From Planctomycetota bacterium (GTDB lineage: Bacteria; Planctomycetota; UBA1135; GCA-002686595), in contig JAQXEK010000010.1 in NCBI GenBank assembly GCA_029250885.1, positions 62,001 through 126,000 on the forward strand: a stretch of 64,000 bases of DNA. Reading direction: 5' to 3'. The notes below the pieces were generated by a model. The model made no database searches. It saw only the letters and a list, made by a program, of their open reading frames with translations, and was not told the DNA's origin. Below, piece by piece: positions 42,312-50,511 of this stretch. The stretch's first letter is position 1. Every line of letters starts with the position of its first letter. The position numbers and the translations under genes are program-made.

Positions 42312-43208
42312 CTAGTGCGCTAGGCGATAGTGCCCCTCGAGAACGCCGATTCGCTTAGCGATAGCGCGGGTGACCGAGCCAGCCTGCCCCGCCAGTTGCC
42401 CGGAGCTCCCAAGCACGTTCTTTACGGGAATAACCCGCTGGGTCGTGTTCGTCAAGAACAGCTCGGTCGCGGCCTCGAGCGCACCGCGGGACAGCCGCCC
42501 GACCTCAAGTTGAACTGGCATCCCGTCCACCTCCAGGGGCTCATCACGTATGGCGCCGATGACCAAGCTGCGAACGATGCCACCGAGGCAGCCGCGCTGC
42601 TCATCAGCCGTCACAAGTCGCAGCTTCCCTTCGCCCGGCACAACAGCAAAGAGGTTCGAGATCGTGCCCTCTGAGATGTCGCCTTCCGTTGTTGCAAAAA
42701 GGACCTCCCACGCACCCAGCTTTCGGCCTGCTTCCCGGGCCAGCACATTACGCAGGCGGTTCGTAGACTTGATCATCTCGACTGGATCGCCAATGGCCTT
42801 ATGCTCGCCAGCAAGGGCAACAGTCACGCCGCCTGCTGGCAAGGCATCGCACTCGCGCACGGTTACCGCTAAGCTGGCCCCGCGGCCGGGCACGCCGCGG
42901 GTCGCGGTTAGGCGCAACATAAGCGCTTTGGGCAGCTGTCCCCCGAAGCGCCTCTGCAGTTCCAATATCAGCTCGTCTACGGCGGCCCGGGGCTCCCACG
43001 GGAGCGGCCATTGGATTCCAAGCTGGCGGATACCACTCTCGAAGCGCTCCATGTGCTGCTCGAAAAACAGTACGCAGCCCTCGTCCCACAGGAGTGAGTC
43101 AAAGATGGAGAGGCCCAATAGGAGTCCCTCATCAGCTACGTCAAATGATGGCGCACCCGGCTCAAAGAGCTGGCCACAGACCCATGCTGGATACGGCGTG
43201 ATTCCCAT
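42312..43208 (-). CDS. pabC: 4-amino-4-deoxychorismate lyase
   Basis: 298 residues, PLP-dependent class IV aminotransferase fold. It cleaves aminodeoxychorismate to 4-aminobenzoate and pyruvate for folate synthesis. Features are SFDVADEGLLLGLSIFDSLLW, IKSTNRLRNVLAREA (the cofactor-Lys region) and EGDISEGTISNLFAV with the conserved E-x3-SN. The preceding pabB gene on the same strand supports this over branched-chain or D-amino-acid transaminases. ATG 43208 was preferred over an in-frame TTG at 43238, which would begin 12 nt after the pabB stop. Confidence 0.88.
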   Translation of the reverse strand: MGITPYPAWVCGQLFEPGAPSFDVADEGLLLGLSIFDSLLWDEGCVLFFEQHMERFESGIRQLGIQWPLPWEPRAAVDELILELQRRFGGQLPKALMLRLTATRGVPGRGASLAVTVRECDALPAGGVTVALAGEHKAIGDPVEMIKSTNRLRNVLAREAGRKLGAWEVLFATTEGDISEGTISNLFAVVPGEGKLRLVTADEQRGCLGGIVRSLVIGAIRDEPLEVDGMPVQLEVGRLSRGALEAATELFLTNTTQRVIPVKNVLGSSGQLAGQAGSVTRAIAKRIGVLEGHYRLAH

Positions 43209-43250
43209 AAGCGCATTGTCCCCAGCGGCAGGCCCCAAAGCAACCCCAGA

Positions 43251-44696
43251 TCACGGCGCGTCCCGCAGCTCGCTAACTCCGAGGGCCGAGAGAAGCGACG
43301 CGGCCTTGTGCAGGGTCTCCTCGTCTTCGAGCTTGGGCTCACTGGCCCAAGTAATCCCGCCGCCAACGGCCATGGCAACTTCCGCCTCCCGCTCGCCAGT
43401 CTGCGTCTGGTCCTTATCCCGCCAGAGAATCGTGCGGATCAGAATGTTGAAGCAGGCCGAACCCCGGGAGTCTATAAAGCCAAGGCCGCCGCAAAAGAAG
43501 CCGCGCTCGCAGGCCTCGAGTTCGGCGATCAACTCCATGCTGGCGAGCTTCGGGGCACCAGTGATCGAGCCGCCGGGAAAGACCGACGCCAACAGGGAGT
43601 AAGCCGTCTCGCCGGGCCGTAAGGTGGCCGTCACATCGGCCACGAGGTGATGCACGGCGGCGAAGGTCTCGAGCCGCGGGAACTGCCCCACCGAGACACA
43701 GCCGGCCTTAGCCACCCGGCCCAGGTCATTGCGCTCGAGGTCCACGATCATGGCCAGCTCGGCGCGGTCCTTCGCACTGGCCAGCAGCTGGCCGGCCAGG
43801 GCCCGATCCTCCGAGGGAGTCGAGCCGCGCGGTGCCGTTCCCTTGATTGGCCTGGTGGTCACTATCAAGTCCCCGGCGCTGTCCCTCGCAAGGTCGAGCA
43901 AGAGCTCGGGCGAGGCCGAGAGCAATGCGCCACCTGGCCAGCTGACAAAGCCCATGTACGGCGCGGTGTTTACCGTGGCGAGAGCGCGGTAGGCGTCCAC
44001 CGCATCGCCGGTCACACGCCCACGAATCCAATGAGCTAGGTTGGCCTGATAGAGTTCGCCTCGGCGGATAGCCTGGCGTGTGGCTTCGACGCGCTGCTCG
44101 TGAACAGCCGCCGCTGTGTCCCGGAGGAATACCGGGTCTGCTTGGAACCCGGGCGTTTCTGCACCGGTGTCCCCGGACAGCTCCCCCATCACGGTGCGCA
44201 GTCGCAAGTCGAAGCCGGGGCGACTCTGGTTCAAGACCAAGTGGATGGACTGGGTCTTGTGGTCCCAAACCACAAAGTCCGTAAAGACGCCGCCGACGAT
44301 CTTCGGCTGCCCAAGAGACTCGGGCGCAAGGTCGGCCGGTAGTTTTAAGTCTAGGTTAGCGGCGCCGAAGTCGTAGGAGAGGGCCCCAAGGAATCCCCCC
44401 GCGAAGGGACCTGGAACCGGGCCGGCGCAGTGGACCTTGGTCGCAGCTCGTAGCTGTTCGAATGTAGTGACCTCGATGGGGTCCCCGGGGTGGCGGTCTA
44501 GGGCCACCACGGGATCAAAACCAAGCAGGCTGAACCGCCTGGGCACACCCCCGGCGCTGTGTAGCAGCACCAGCCGGTCGTGCCCTCGCAGCAGACACAA
44601 CGCTGCCTCTGGCGCAAGGTCTCCCCTACCCGAAAGCTCCACTTTCAGGTCCACCGCATAGGGCTCAAAAGGAGTCGGTTTGGAGGATTTTTGCAT
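43251..44696 (-). CDS. pabB: Aminodeoxychorismate synthase component I
   Basis: 481 residues from ATG 44696 (a longer in-frame start at 44774 is less likely). Chorismate-utilising enzyme that makes 4-amino-4-deoxychorismate with the glutaminase PabA. The signature TTRPIKGTAPRG includes the PabB-typical Lys in PIKGT, unlike the Ala of anthranilate synthase PIAGT. Further motifs are MIVDLERNDLGRVAKAG, SVFPGGSITGAPK and GGGITWASEPKLEDEET. No pabA gene is nearby, so the glutaminase is encoded elsewhere. It is followed by pabC in an apparent operon. Confidence 0.93.
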   Translation of the reverse strand: MQKSSKPTPFEPYAVDLKVELSGRGDLAPEAALCLLRGHDRLVLLHSAGGVPRRFSLLGFDPVVALDRHPGDPIEVTTFEQLRAATKVHCAGPVPGPFAGGFLGALSYDFGAANLDLKLPADLAPESLGQPKIVGGVFTDFVVWDHKTQSIHLVLNQSRPGFDLRLRTVMGELSGDTGAETPGFQADPVFLRDTAAAVHEQRVEATRQAIRRGELYQANLAHWIRGRVTGDAVDAYRALATVNTAPYMGFVSWPGGALLSASPELLLDLARDSAGDLIVTTRPIKGTAPRGSTPSEDRALAGQLLASAKDRAELAMIVDLERNDLGRVAKAGCVSVGQFPRLETFAAVHHLVADVTATLRPGETAYSLLASVFPGGSITGAPKLASMELIAELEACERGFFCGGLGFIDSRGSACFNILIRTILWRDKDQTQTGEREAEVAMAVGGGITWASEPKLEDEETLHKAASLLSALGVSELRDAP

Positions 44697-44783
44697 GGGG
44701 TTGGCTAAGTTGTGGGACGACTTGCCAAGGGATGGGCTGTCGGGAGTTCCCATCGGGGCCTGGGCACCGTACAAGAGGAGTCC

Positions 44784-46127
44784 ATGGACACCAACTCACA
44801 AGCGGCAGACTCAGGCAAGCGCTCCATTCTAGGACTTGTTTTCCTGACGGTCTTCCTCGACATCGTCGGCTTCTCGATCATCTTCCCGCTCTTTCCCGAC
44901 CTGCTGGATCACTATCTAGCACTGAGCGGAGAAGGCTCCTTCCTCGCCAACCTTGTGGCGAAACTTGAGGAGATCTCCGGCGGCGAAAAGACCGCTGTGG
45001 TGACGCTCTTTGGCGGCCTGCTCGGATCGGTCTATGGCTTGCTGCAGTTCCTCTTTGCTACGGTCTGGGGAGGTCTCTCGGACCGCATCGGTCGCAGGCC
45101 GACGCTGCTAGTGACCCTGGTTGGTACCGCCCTCTCCTATGTGCTCTGGATCTTCGCGGGGAGCTTCGCCGTCTTGATCGCGGCGCGCGTGCTCGGCGGA
45201 ATCATGGCCGGCAACATCTCCACGGCCTCAGCGGCCGTCGCCGATACGACCACGGCGGCCGACCGGGCCAAGGGCATGGGCATCGTTGGCATGGCGATTG
45301 GCCTTGGCTTCATCCTTGGCCCCGCGATCGGCGGCCTGACCATGGGACTCGAGCTCTTTGATGTGGACACGGCCACTGGGTCCATGTTCGCTCTAAACCC
45401 CTTCTCGGTGCCGGCGTTCTTCTCGCTAATCTTGGCCCTGCTTAACCTCCTGTGGGTTGCCACCAAGTTCCAGGAGACTCTGCCCAAATCCACGAAGGCC
45501 AAGACCGAGAGCAGCCGCTCCCTCAACCCCTTCGGTCGACTCAAGACGCTTAACTTCCCCGGCGTCGTGCGCATCAACTTCATCTACCTGCTGTACCTGA
45601 TCGCCTTCGCTGCCATCGAGTTCACCCTAACCTTCCTGGCTAAGGAGCGCTTTGACTACAAGCCCATGGACATGGCCAAGATGTTCATCTTCGTGGGCTT
45701 TATCATCGCCCTGGTCCAGGGCGGGTTCGTGCGGCGTCTCGCGCCGAAGTACGGCGAGCGCCTCGTGGCGCGCATCGGCATGCTGTGCACCGTGCCCGGC
45801 TTCCTATTGATCGGCGGAGCGGACACCACCGGTATCCTTTACGCGGGCCTCGCCTTCATGGCTGTGGGCAGCGCCCTCGTGATGCCCTGCCTCTCCGCCC
45901 TCGTGTCGCGCTACACGCCGCCCGACCGCCAGGGCCTTGCCCTTGGCGCTTTCCGCTCGATGGGCTCCCTGTCCCGTGCCGCGGGGCCCATACTCGGCGC
46001 ACTGGTGTACTGGAAATTCGACTCCGAGTCCGCCTACCGCGCCGGCGCCCTGCTGTTGCTCGTGCCGATCTTCCTTGCCTTCGGCCTGCCCGCCGTCCAG
46101 AAGGAAGAGCCCACCGAAGCGGAGTAG
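44784..46127 (+). CDS. MFS transporter, Tet/TCR-like exporter
   Basis: 447 residues from ATG 44784 with GAGGAG 4-9 nt upstream. About 12 hydrophobic segments, starting LGLVFLTVFLDIVGFSIIFPLFP, and the loop motif DRIGRRPTLLVTLVGTALSY after segment 2, typical of drug:proton antiporters. It has a 40-residue periplasmic insertion after the first helix. Substrate unknown; resemblance to tetracycline efflux is a family-level statement and does not imply resistance. It overlaps the downstream methyltransferase gene's GTG start and is divergent from pabB. Confidence 0.87.
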   Translation: MDTNSQAADSGKRSILGLVFLTVFLDIVGFSIIFPLFPDLLDHYLALSGEGSFLANLVAKLEEISGGEKTAVVTLFGGLLGSVYGLLQFLFATVWGGLSDRIGRRPTLLVTLVGTALSYVLWIFAGSFAVLIAARVLGGIMAGNISTASAAVADTTTAADRAKGMGIVGMAIGLGFILGPAIGGLTMGLELFDVDTATGSMFALNPFSVPAFFSLILALLNLLWVATKFQETLPKSTKAKTESSRSLNPFGRLKTLNFPGVVRINFIYLLYLIAFAAIEFTLTFLAKERFDYKPMDMAKMFIFVGFIIALVQGGFVRRLAPKYGERLVARIGMLCTVPGFLLIGGADTTGILYAGLAFMAVGSALVMPCLSALVSRYTPPDRQGLALGAFRSMGSLSRAAGPILGALVYWKFDSESAYRAGALLLLVPIFLAFGLPAVQKEEPTEAE

Positions 46128-46735
46128 TGCAAGCGCCCGCAAAGCTTCGCTCGGCTACACGCCGCGTGCCCCTGGGCGAGCTGCGCGTGCTCGAACCCGC
46201 CTGCGGTCCCGGAATCTACCTGAGCCACTTCGGCCCCGGCTCGGTGGGGCTTGATTCGAATCAAGAGGCCTGCTCGGGCGCCGAGGCGAAGGGCCTGGAC
46301 ATCCGCGGCTGCGATCTGGACAAAGAAGGCTGGAGCGCGGCCGTCGATGGCGATCCGCCTTGGCAGGCCGCCTGGCTCTGCGATGTGCTGATGCACGTGG
46401 CAGATCCCGCTGCATTCTTGGCCGAGCTGACCCCCACGCTCGCCCCTGGCGCGCCCGTGCTCTGCGTCGAGTGGTGCCTGCCCAACCCCGGGCTCTTCGC
46501 CGGTCTGCGCCGCTTCCTCTGTATGCGCATGCCTGGTATGTCCGCCATCCTGAGCGAGCCCACCCACCTGCGCACCTATCACCTAGGGGAGATCGAGGCA
46601 TTGTTGCAATGCGCCGGGTTGCGAGTCGAGGCGACCTGGCTCCACAGCTTTGAGGGCAAGCCCCTGGCCCGCATCGCGGAATTCCTGACGCGCAGCTTCT
46701 GGCCCGTCCGAACGATCCTTGCACGCAAAGCCTAA
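46127..46735 (+). CDS. Class I SAM-dependent methyltransferase
   Basis: 202 residues from a GTG at 46127 that overlaps the MFS stop (TAGTG), which suggests translational coupling. Motif I is LEPACGPGIYLSHF, followed by VGLDSNQEA (motif II acidic residue) and a late CDVLMHVADPAAFLAELTPTLAPGAPVL segment typical of the fold. The C-terminus carries a helical region with an RFLCMRMPGMSA segment. Substrate unknown. Confidence 0.8.
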   Translation: MQAPAKLRSATRRVPLGELRVLEPACGPGIYLSHFGPGSVGLDSNQEACSGAEAKGLDIRGCDLDKEGWSAAVDGDPPWQAAWLCDVLMHVADPAAFLAELTPTLAPGAPVLCVEWCLPNPGLFAGLRRFLCMRMPGMSAILSEPTHLRTYHLGEIEALLQCAGLRVEATWLHSFEGKPLARIAEFLTRSFWPVRTILARKA

Positions 46736-46788
46736 GGGGCGCCGCTAAGGCCTTGCCCCGGGACCCGCGTCCCTTAGGATGGCTCATC

Positions 46789-47697
46789 ATGCGCGCCGAC
46801 GTCCAACGCTTCTTGACCACCCTCTCCGCTACTCGGGGGGCATCGCCCCACACGCTGCGAGCCTACGGTCGCGACCTAGAGGAGCTGTGTCTCTTCCTGG
46901 AGCAGCGCGGCATCGAGTCCGCTGACGGCATTGGACCGCGCACCCTGCGCGGGTTCCTGGTCCGTCTCGACGACCGCAATCTGGCCCGGGCGACCATCCA
47001 CCGCAAGCTCTCGGCGGCGCGCTCGTTCTTTCGCCAAATGATGCGCGAAGGGCGTCTCGAGGTCGACCCCACCACCGGCCTACGCCAAGCGCGCATGGCC
47101 CGCAGCTTGCCGACCTGTCTAAGCACCGAGGAGATTGAGCAGCTGTTAAGAGCGCCGGACACCAAGACCACCAGCGGGCGCCGCGACCTCGCGCTACTTG
47201 AGCTCAGCTACTCGGCTGGAACACGCGCTGCCGAGACGGTCGGTGTCAACCGGATGGACCTCGACTTCCAGAGCGAGGTCGTGCGCGTGCGCGGCAAGGG
47301 CAAGAAGGAGCGCTTGGCTGCCCTCGGCAGCCACGCTACCACAGCCCTGCGCGACTACCTCGGTGACCCGGGTCGCCCGGCACCCCAGACTCCCGCCGAC
47401 CGCGATGCGGTCTTTCTGAACGAGCGTGGGGGCAGGCTGACAACACGCAGCTTGGGGCGAATCGTTGAGAAAGCTGCGCTCGAGGCCGGGCTCTTGCGTC
47501 GCGCGACGCCCCATACCCTGCGCCACAGCTTCGCCACGCACCTGCTCGATGCGGGCGCCGACCTGCGCTCGGTCCAAGAGCTGCTCGGCCACGCGCACCT
47601 CGTCACCACACAGATTTACACCCACGTCTCGGTGGAGCACCTGCGAAAGATCTACGAAAAGGCGCACCCGCGTGCCGGGGGCGATCGCCTTGTCTAA
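46789..47697 (+). CDS. xerC: Tyrosine recombinase, XerC/XerD-like
   Basis: 302 residues from ATG 46789. N-terminal SAM-like DNA-binding domain (FLTTLSATRGASPHTLRAYGRDL) and a catalytic domain with all active residues: Arg in SAGTRAAE, Lys in GKGKKERLAALG, His-x-x-Arg in HTLRHSFATHLLDAG, His in LLGHAHLVTTQIYTHVS and the Tyr nucleophile in the same segment. Such proteins resolve chromosome dimers at dif. Its place inside a compact run of unrelated genes with no phage markers fits a housekeeping enzyme. XerC versus XerD cannot be settled without comparison, so the symbol is tentative. Confidence 0.9.
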   Translation: MRADVQRFLTTLSATRGASPHTLRAYGRDLEELCLFLEQRGIESADGIGPRTLRGFLVRLDDRNLARATIHRKLSAARSFFRQMMREGRLEVDPTTGLRQARMARSLPTCLSTEEIEQLLRAPDTKTTSGRRDLALLELSYSAGTRAAETVGVNRMDLDFQSEVVRVRGKGKKERLAALGSHATTALRDYLGDPGRPAPQTPADRDAVFLNERGGRLTTRSLGRIVEKAALEAGLLRRATPHTLRHSFATHLLDAGADLRSVQELLGHAHLVTTQIYTHVSVEHLRKIYEKAHPRAGGDRLV

Positions 47698-48832
47698 AGC
47701 GCCAAAGCAGCGGCCCGCCATCGGTGCTGTACTCGCGCTCTTATCCGCCTTTCTCTTTGGCATCTCGACGCCAATCGCCAAGGTGCTGCTCGACTCCGTG
47801 CCCCCCTTTACTTTAGCGGGACTCTTCTACCTTGGCGCGGCCCTGTTGCTTTTGCCCGCAGTCTTGGGCAGCAGTCGTGCACAGGTGCAATCGGATGTGC
47901 CGCACTCCCAGGACCAAGCGCGTTCAGGTCTCACCGCCTTGGGCCTGCCTAAGGATGCCAAGAACCTGCGCTACCTCGGCGGAGCGGTGCTCTTTGGCGG
48001 AGTGCTTGGCCCCCTTGCGCTGCTGTTCGGACTGCGCCACGCCGCGGCGAGCTCCGTTTCGATGCTGCTGAACCTAGAGACAGTCGCCACGGCGTTGCTC
48101 GGCGTAATTCTATTTCGAGAGCACCTCGGTAAGTTGACCGTGGTCGCCAATCTAGGTGTGCTGACCGCGGGTGTCCTGCTCAGTCTCGAAGGTGGTGCGC
48201 CCGGCCTGCTCGGCGGCCTGCTCGTCGCCGCGGCCGCTCTCGCCTGGGGGTTCGACAACCACTTTACCGCCTTGATCGACGGCATCCGCCCCGCCGAGAG
48301 CACGTTTTGGAAGGGACTCGTCGCGGGTACCATGAACCTGGCCATCGGACTTGCCACTTCCGAAGACTCGGCCCTGCCCCCCAACGTCTGGCTGGCTGCC
48401 CTGGCCGTTGGCGGGCTCTCCTATGGCCTGTCGATTACTCTTTACGTCTCGAGCGCCCAGAGCCTCGGCGCCGTGCGCGCCCAGATGATCTTCGCCGCCG
48501 CGCCAGTCTTCGGCGTGATTGGCGCAGTGGTGTATCTGGAAGAGCCCTTCACTGCAATCCAATCCGTCGCTGCTCTTTTGATTGTAGGGGCGATTTGGAT
48601 GCTCTTCCAAGACGACCACAGCCACACCCACCAGCACACGGCTACGACCCACACCCACGCACACCGCCACGACGACGACCACCACGGACACCCCCACGAA
48701 GGCATAGCTCCAGGCCAGAGTCACACCCACGAACACACCCACGAGCCCGTGGTCCACAACCACGCCCATTGGCCTGATCTGCACCACCGGCACGATCACA
48801 AAGAGCCACACGAGCCTGGTCACATGGCCTAG
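47672..48832 (+). CDS. EamA/DMT-family transporter with histidine-rich C-terminal tail
   Basis: 386 residues from a GTG at 47672 overlapping the recombinase gene (a TTG at 47690 is the alternative). About ten membrane segments form two EamA halves: LLSAFLFGISTPIAKVLL, LFGLRHAAASSVSMLLNLETVATALLGVILFREHLG and the second-half VYLEEPFTAIQSVAALLIVGAIWML. The last 74 residues are hydrophilic and contain 25 histidines in His-x-His runs (HTHAHRHDDDHHGHPH), a pattern of metal-binding tails in zinc, nickel or cobalt transporters. Metal handling is inferred from that tail. The gene ends a compact four-gene run. Confidence 0.85.
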   Translation: MPGAIALSKAPKQRPAIGAVLALLSAFLFGISTPIAKVLLDSVPPFTLAGLFYLGAALLLLPAVLGSSRAQVQSDVPHSQDQARSGLTALGLPKDAKNLRYLGGAVLFGGVLGPLALLFGLRHAAASSVSMLLNLETVATALLGVILFREHLGKLTVVANLGVLTAGVLLSLEGGAPGLLGGLLVAAAALAWGFDNHFTALIDGIRPAESTFWKGLVAGTMNLAIGLATSEDSALPPNVWLAALAVGGLSYGLSITLYVSSAQSLGAVRAQMIFAAAPVFGVIGAVVYLEEPFTAIQSVAALLIVGAIWMLFQDDHSHTHQHTATTHTHAHRHDDDHHGHPHEGIAPGQSHTHEHTHEPVVHNHAHWPDLHHRHDHKEPHEPGHMA

Positions 48833-49320
48833 CCCAACCAAAACGGGGTGCCTGCCCAACTCCCCGAAGTCGCTTTTGCATTTATCGCGGCCGAGTCTGT
48901 GTTCGGTACCGCTGCTCCGTAGAAGGAGCTAGATGCGACACCAGTAGTCCAAATAGCTGGCCACACCAAACATAAGTTTTAGCGGGCGGCTGCCCAGACA
49001 GCAGGCCCCTCTTTGCCATTTTGAGGCAGCGCAAGCGCCCGCAAAAGGGCTTGGTCATCCCCCCATGCCGCAAGTGGGGCTATGCAAGCAGGCCTCCTTT
49101 GGCATGCGGGAATGACAATTCTTGCATCCATCTTCGCGCCAAGGGCGAACCCTTGTGTGAGCAAAGAGATTGATGCTGAGTCGTGTCTGAGCTCTTTGCC
49201 AATCCGCCAGTGCCCTCCCCCGCTGCCTAATCAGATGCGGGTAGAACCCGATGGGTCCCGATATCGCTTGTATTTTCGAGCTGAAAAGCCGCATCTCCCG
49301 ACTACTCCCCTTATCCCACC
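48833..49320. other. Intergenic region without a recognised gene
   Basis: 488 bp between the EamA and DoxX genes. Short open frames on both strands have no recognised homology, and I saw no tRNA or riboswitch pattern. A 15-nt word (GCAAGCGCCCGCAAA) here at about 49032 recurs at the start of the methyltransferase gene near 46130; chance or a short repeat cannot be told apart by eye. Confidence 0.4.
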
Positions 49321-49689
49321 ATGCTTATAAGTACTCTCCAAGTCGTTCTCGCCCTAGGACTGCTGAACGTCTGGCTGCTCCGATCCCTCAAGCCCACTCG
49401 GTATCGCGGCGGCGATTCAGTCACTCTGAAGCAGGAGTTTAGCGCCTATGGACTCCCGACCTGGTTTTTCTATCTAGTCGGCACTCTCAAGATTGGCTCA
49501 GCACTGATGCTGCTCTTGGGCTTCTGGTTCCCGGCCTTGATACAACCCGCAGCCCTCACGATCTTGGGCTTGATGGTCGGTGCACTGGCCATGCACATCC
49601 GGGTCAAGGATCCCCTGCTTCGATCAGTACCCGCCCTCTCCATGCTGATCATGTGCACGGTCTTGGTCACACTCAATTTGACCGGATGA
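49321..49689 (+). CDS. DoxX-like membrane protein 1
   Basis: 122 residues with four hydrophobic segments and a DoxX-like arrangement: LQVVLALGLLNVWLL, LVGTLKIGSALMLLLGFWFP, a third segment with HIRVKDPLLRSVPA, and a last helix. The HIRVKDPLL segment after helix 3 is typical of the family. DoxX proteins are small quinone-linked or electron-transfer-associated membrane proteins, with function usually unassigned. It is followed by a second DoxX-like gene 4 nt downstream. Confidence 0.78.
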   Translation: MLISTLQVVLALGLLNVWLLRSLKPTRYRGGDSVTLKQEFSAYGLPTWFFYLVGTLKIGSALMLLLGFWFPALIQPAALTILGLMVGALAMHIRVKDPLLRSVPALSMLIMCTVLVTLNLTG

Positions 49690-49693
49690 ACCG

Positions 49694-50050
49694 ATGGCCG
49701 AACTGATTTTTGAAGCGTCGCGCATCCTTTCGATAGTGGCGTTTCTGTTCTACGGCTGGCTCTGCCTAGCTTCGGATCACATGATCCCCGAGTTCGAGCG
49801 CTATGGACTCGCGAAGTTTCGGAAACTGACGGGAGCCCTCGAGTTGATGGGAGCCGTCGGACTTCTCGTTAGCTATGCACTCCAGCCGCTCGTGGCCATC
49901 TCTGCAGGTGGCATTTCCCTGCTGATGATATTGGCTGTCAACACTAGGGTTAGGATCCACGATCCTCTCCTCCAAATCCTCCCTGCCTTGTTGCTGGGCG
50001 CGCTGAACGCATACATTTTTCTCTACGCAATCTATTGGGCCGCGACTTAG
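49694..50050 (+). CDS. DoxX-like membrane protein 2
   Basis: 118 residues, four hydrophobic segments, with RYGLAKFRKLTGALELMGAVGLLVSY and VNTRVRIHDPLLQILPALLLGALNAYI, matching the helix-3 loop of its neighbour (RIHDPLLQ versus RVKDPLLR). The pair is likely a tandem duplication with diverged sequences that form a hetero-oligomer or act together; inference. The 4-nt spacing indicates an operon. Confidence 0.78.
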   Translation: MAELIFEASRILSIVAFLFYGWLCLASDHMIPEFERYGLAKFRKLTGALELMGAVGLLVSYALQPLVAISAGGISLLMILAVNTRVRIHDPLLQILPALLLGALNAYIFLYAIYWAAT

Positions 50051-50188
50051 CCCTGCGGACAGGTGTGGATCGCAAGCCTATGTAGAAATCCATAGAGCTG
50101 ATCGACGAGCGTTTTAAAAAAAGGCTTCGCGATCTACATCATGTGCCTCGCTCCGTGAGACTTGGCCCCGCAAGCCAGGCGCACAAAC

Positions 50189-50228
50189 AAAAAAGCAGCC
50201 AGCTGAACTCGTGGCTCTGCTGGCTGCT
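50189..50228 (-). terminator. Terminator downstream of tRNA-Glu
   Basis: On the minus strand a 10-bp stem (AGCAGCCAGC/GCTGGCTGCT) with a 15-nt loop is followed by a run of six T, 8 nt beyond the CCA end of tRNA-Glu. This is the clearest rho-independent terminator in the window. Confidence 0.88.
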
Positions 50229-50235
50229 CTAAAAG

Positions 50236-50313
50236 TGGTGACCCCGCGGGGATTTGAACCCCGGTCGCCAGGATGAAAACCTGGTGTCCTAGGCCCGACT
50301 AGACGACGGGGCC
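50236..50313 (-). tRNA. tRNA-Glu (anticodon UUC)
   Basis: The minus-strand sequence folds as a cloverleaf: acceptor GGCCCCG pairs with CGGGGTC, the D-arm contains CCTAG-type TCTAGTCGGGCCTAGGA, the anticodon stem CCAGG/CCTGG encloses the loop TTTTCAT with anticodon UUC, and the T-arm is CGGGGTTCAAATCCCCG. The CCA end is encoded at 50238-50236. A U-rich terminator follows, so it is a single-gene transcript. Confidence 0.96.
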
Positions 50314-50511
50314 ACCTTGGACGATTACGTGAAATGCTGCGGCTTGTGTGCCAAGTGGCTGCTTCTCACTTGAGTTGTTCAACGCGCAGGACGCGTCTTG
50401 AGGCGGAAAAGATACGGAGGTTCGGAGGTTGAGTCAACGCCCCAAGGCCTTCTTTTTGAAGTTGTGGCCAAGTCTCTGTATTGCGGGGGCGATGGGTTTC
50501 GGCGAGGGCCC

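Noticed and set aside
42550..43602. 350-residue plus-strand open frame
   Set aside because: It is Ser/Arg/Pro-rich antisense to pabC and pabB, which have clear active-site motifs.
46789..47697. Phage integrase or integron recombinase
   Set aside because: The protein is a normal-length Xer-type enzyme inside a tight run of housekeeping genes, with no att repeats or phage genes nearby.
48882..49294. Short minus-strand open frames between EamA and DoxX genes
   Set aside because: They have no start signals or recognisable homology and composition looks non-coding.
50345..50380. Sigma-54-like GG-N10-GC upstream of tRNA-Glu
   Set aside because: TGGCAC is present but the -12 half is CCGC, not TTGC, so I treat it as chance and as a caution for the groEL element.
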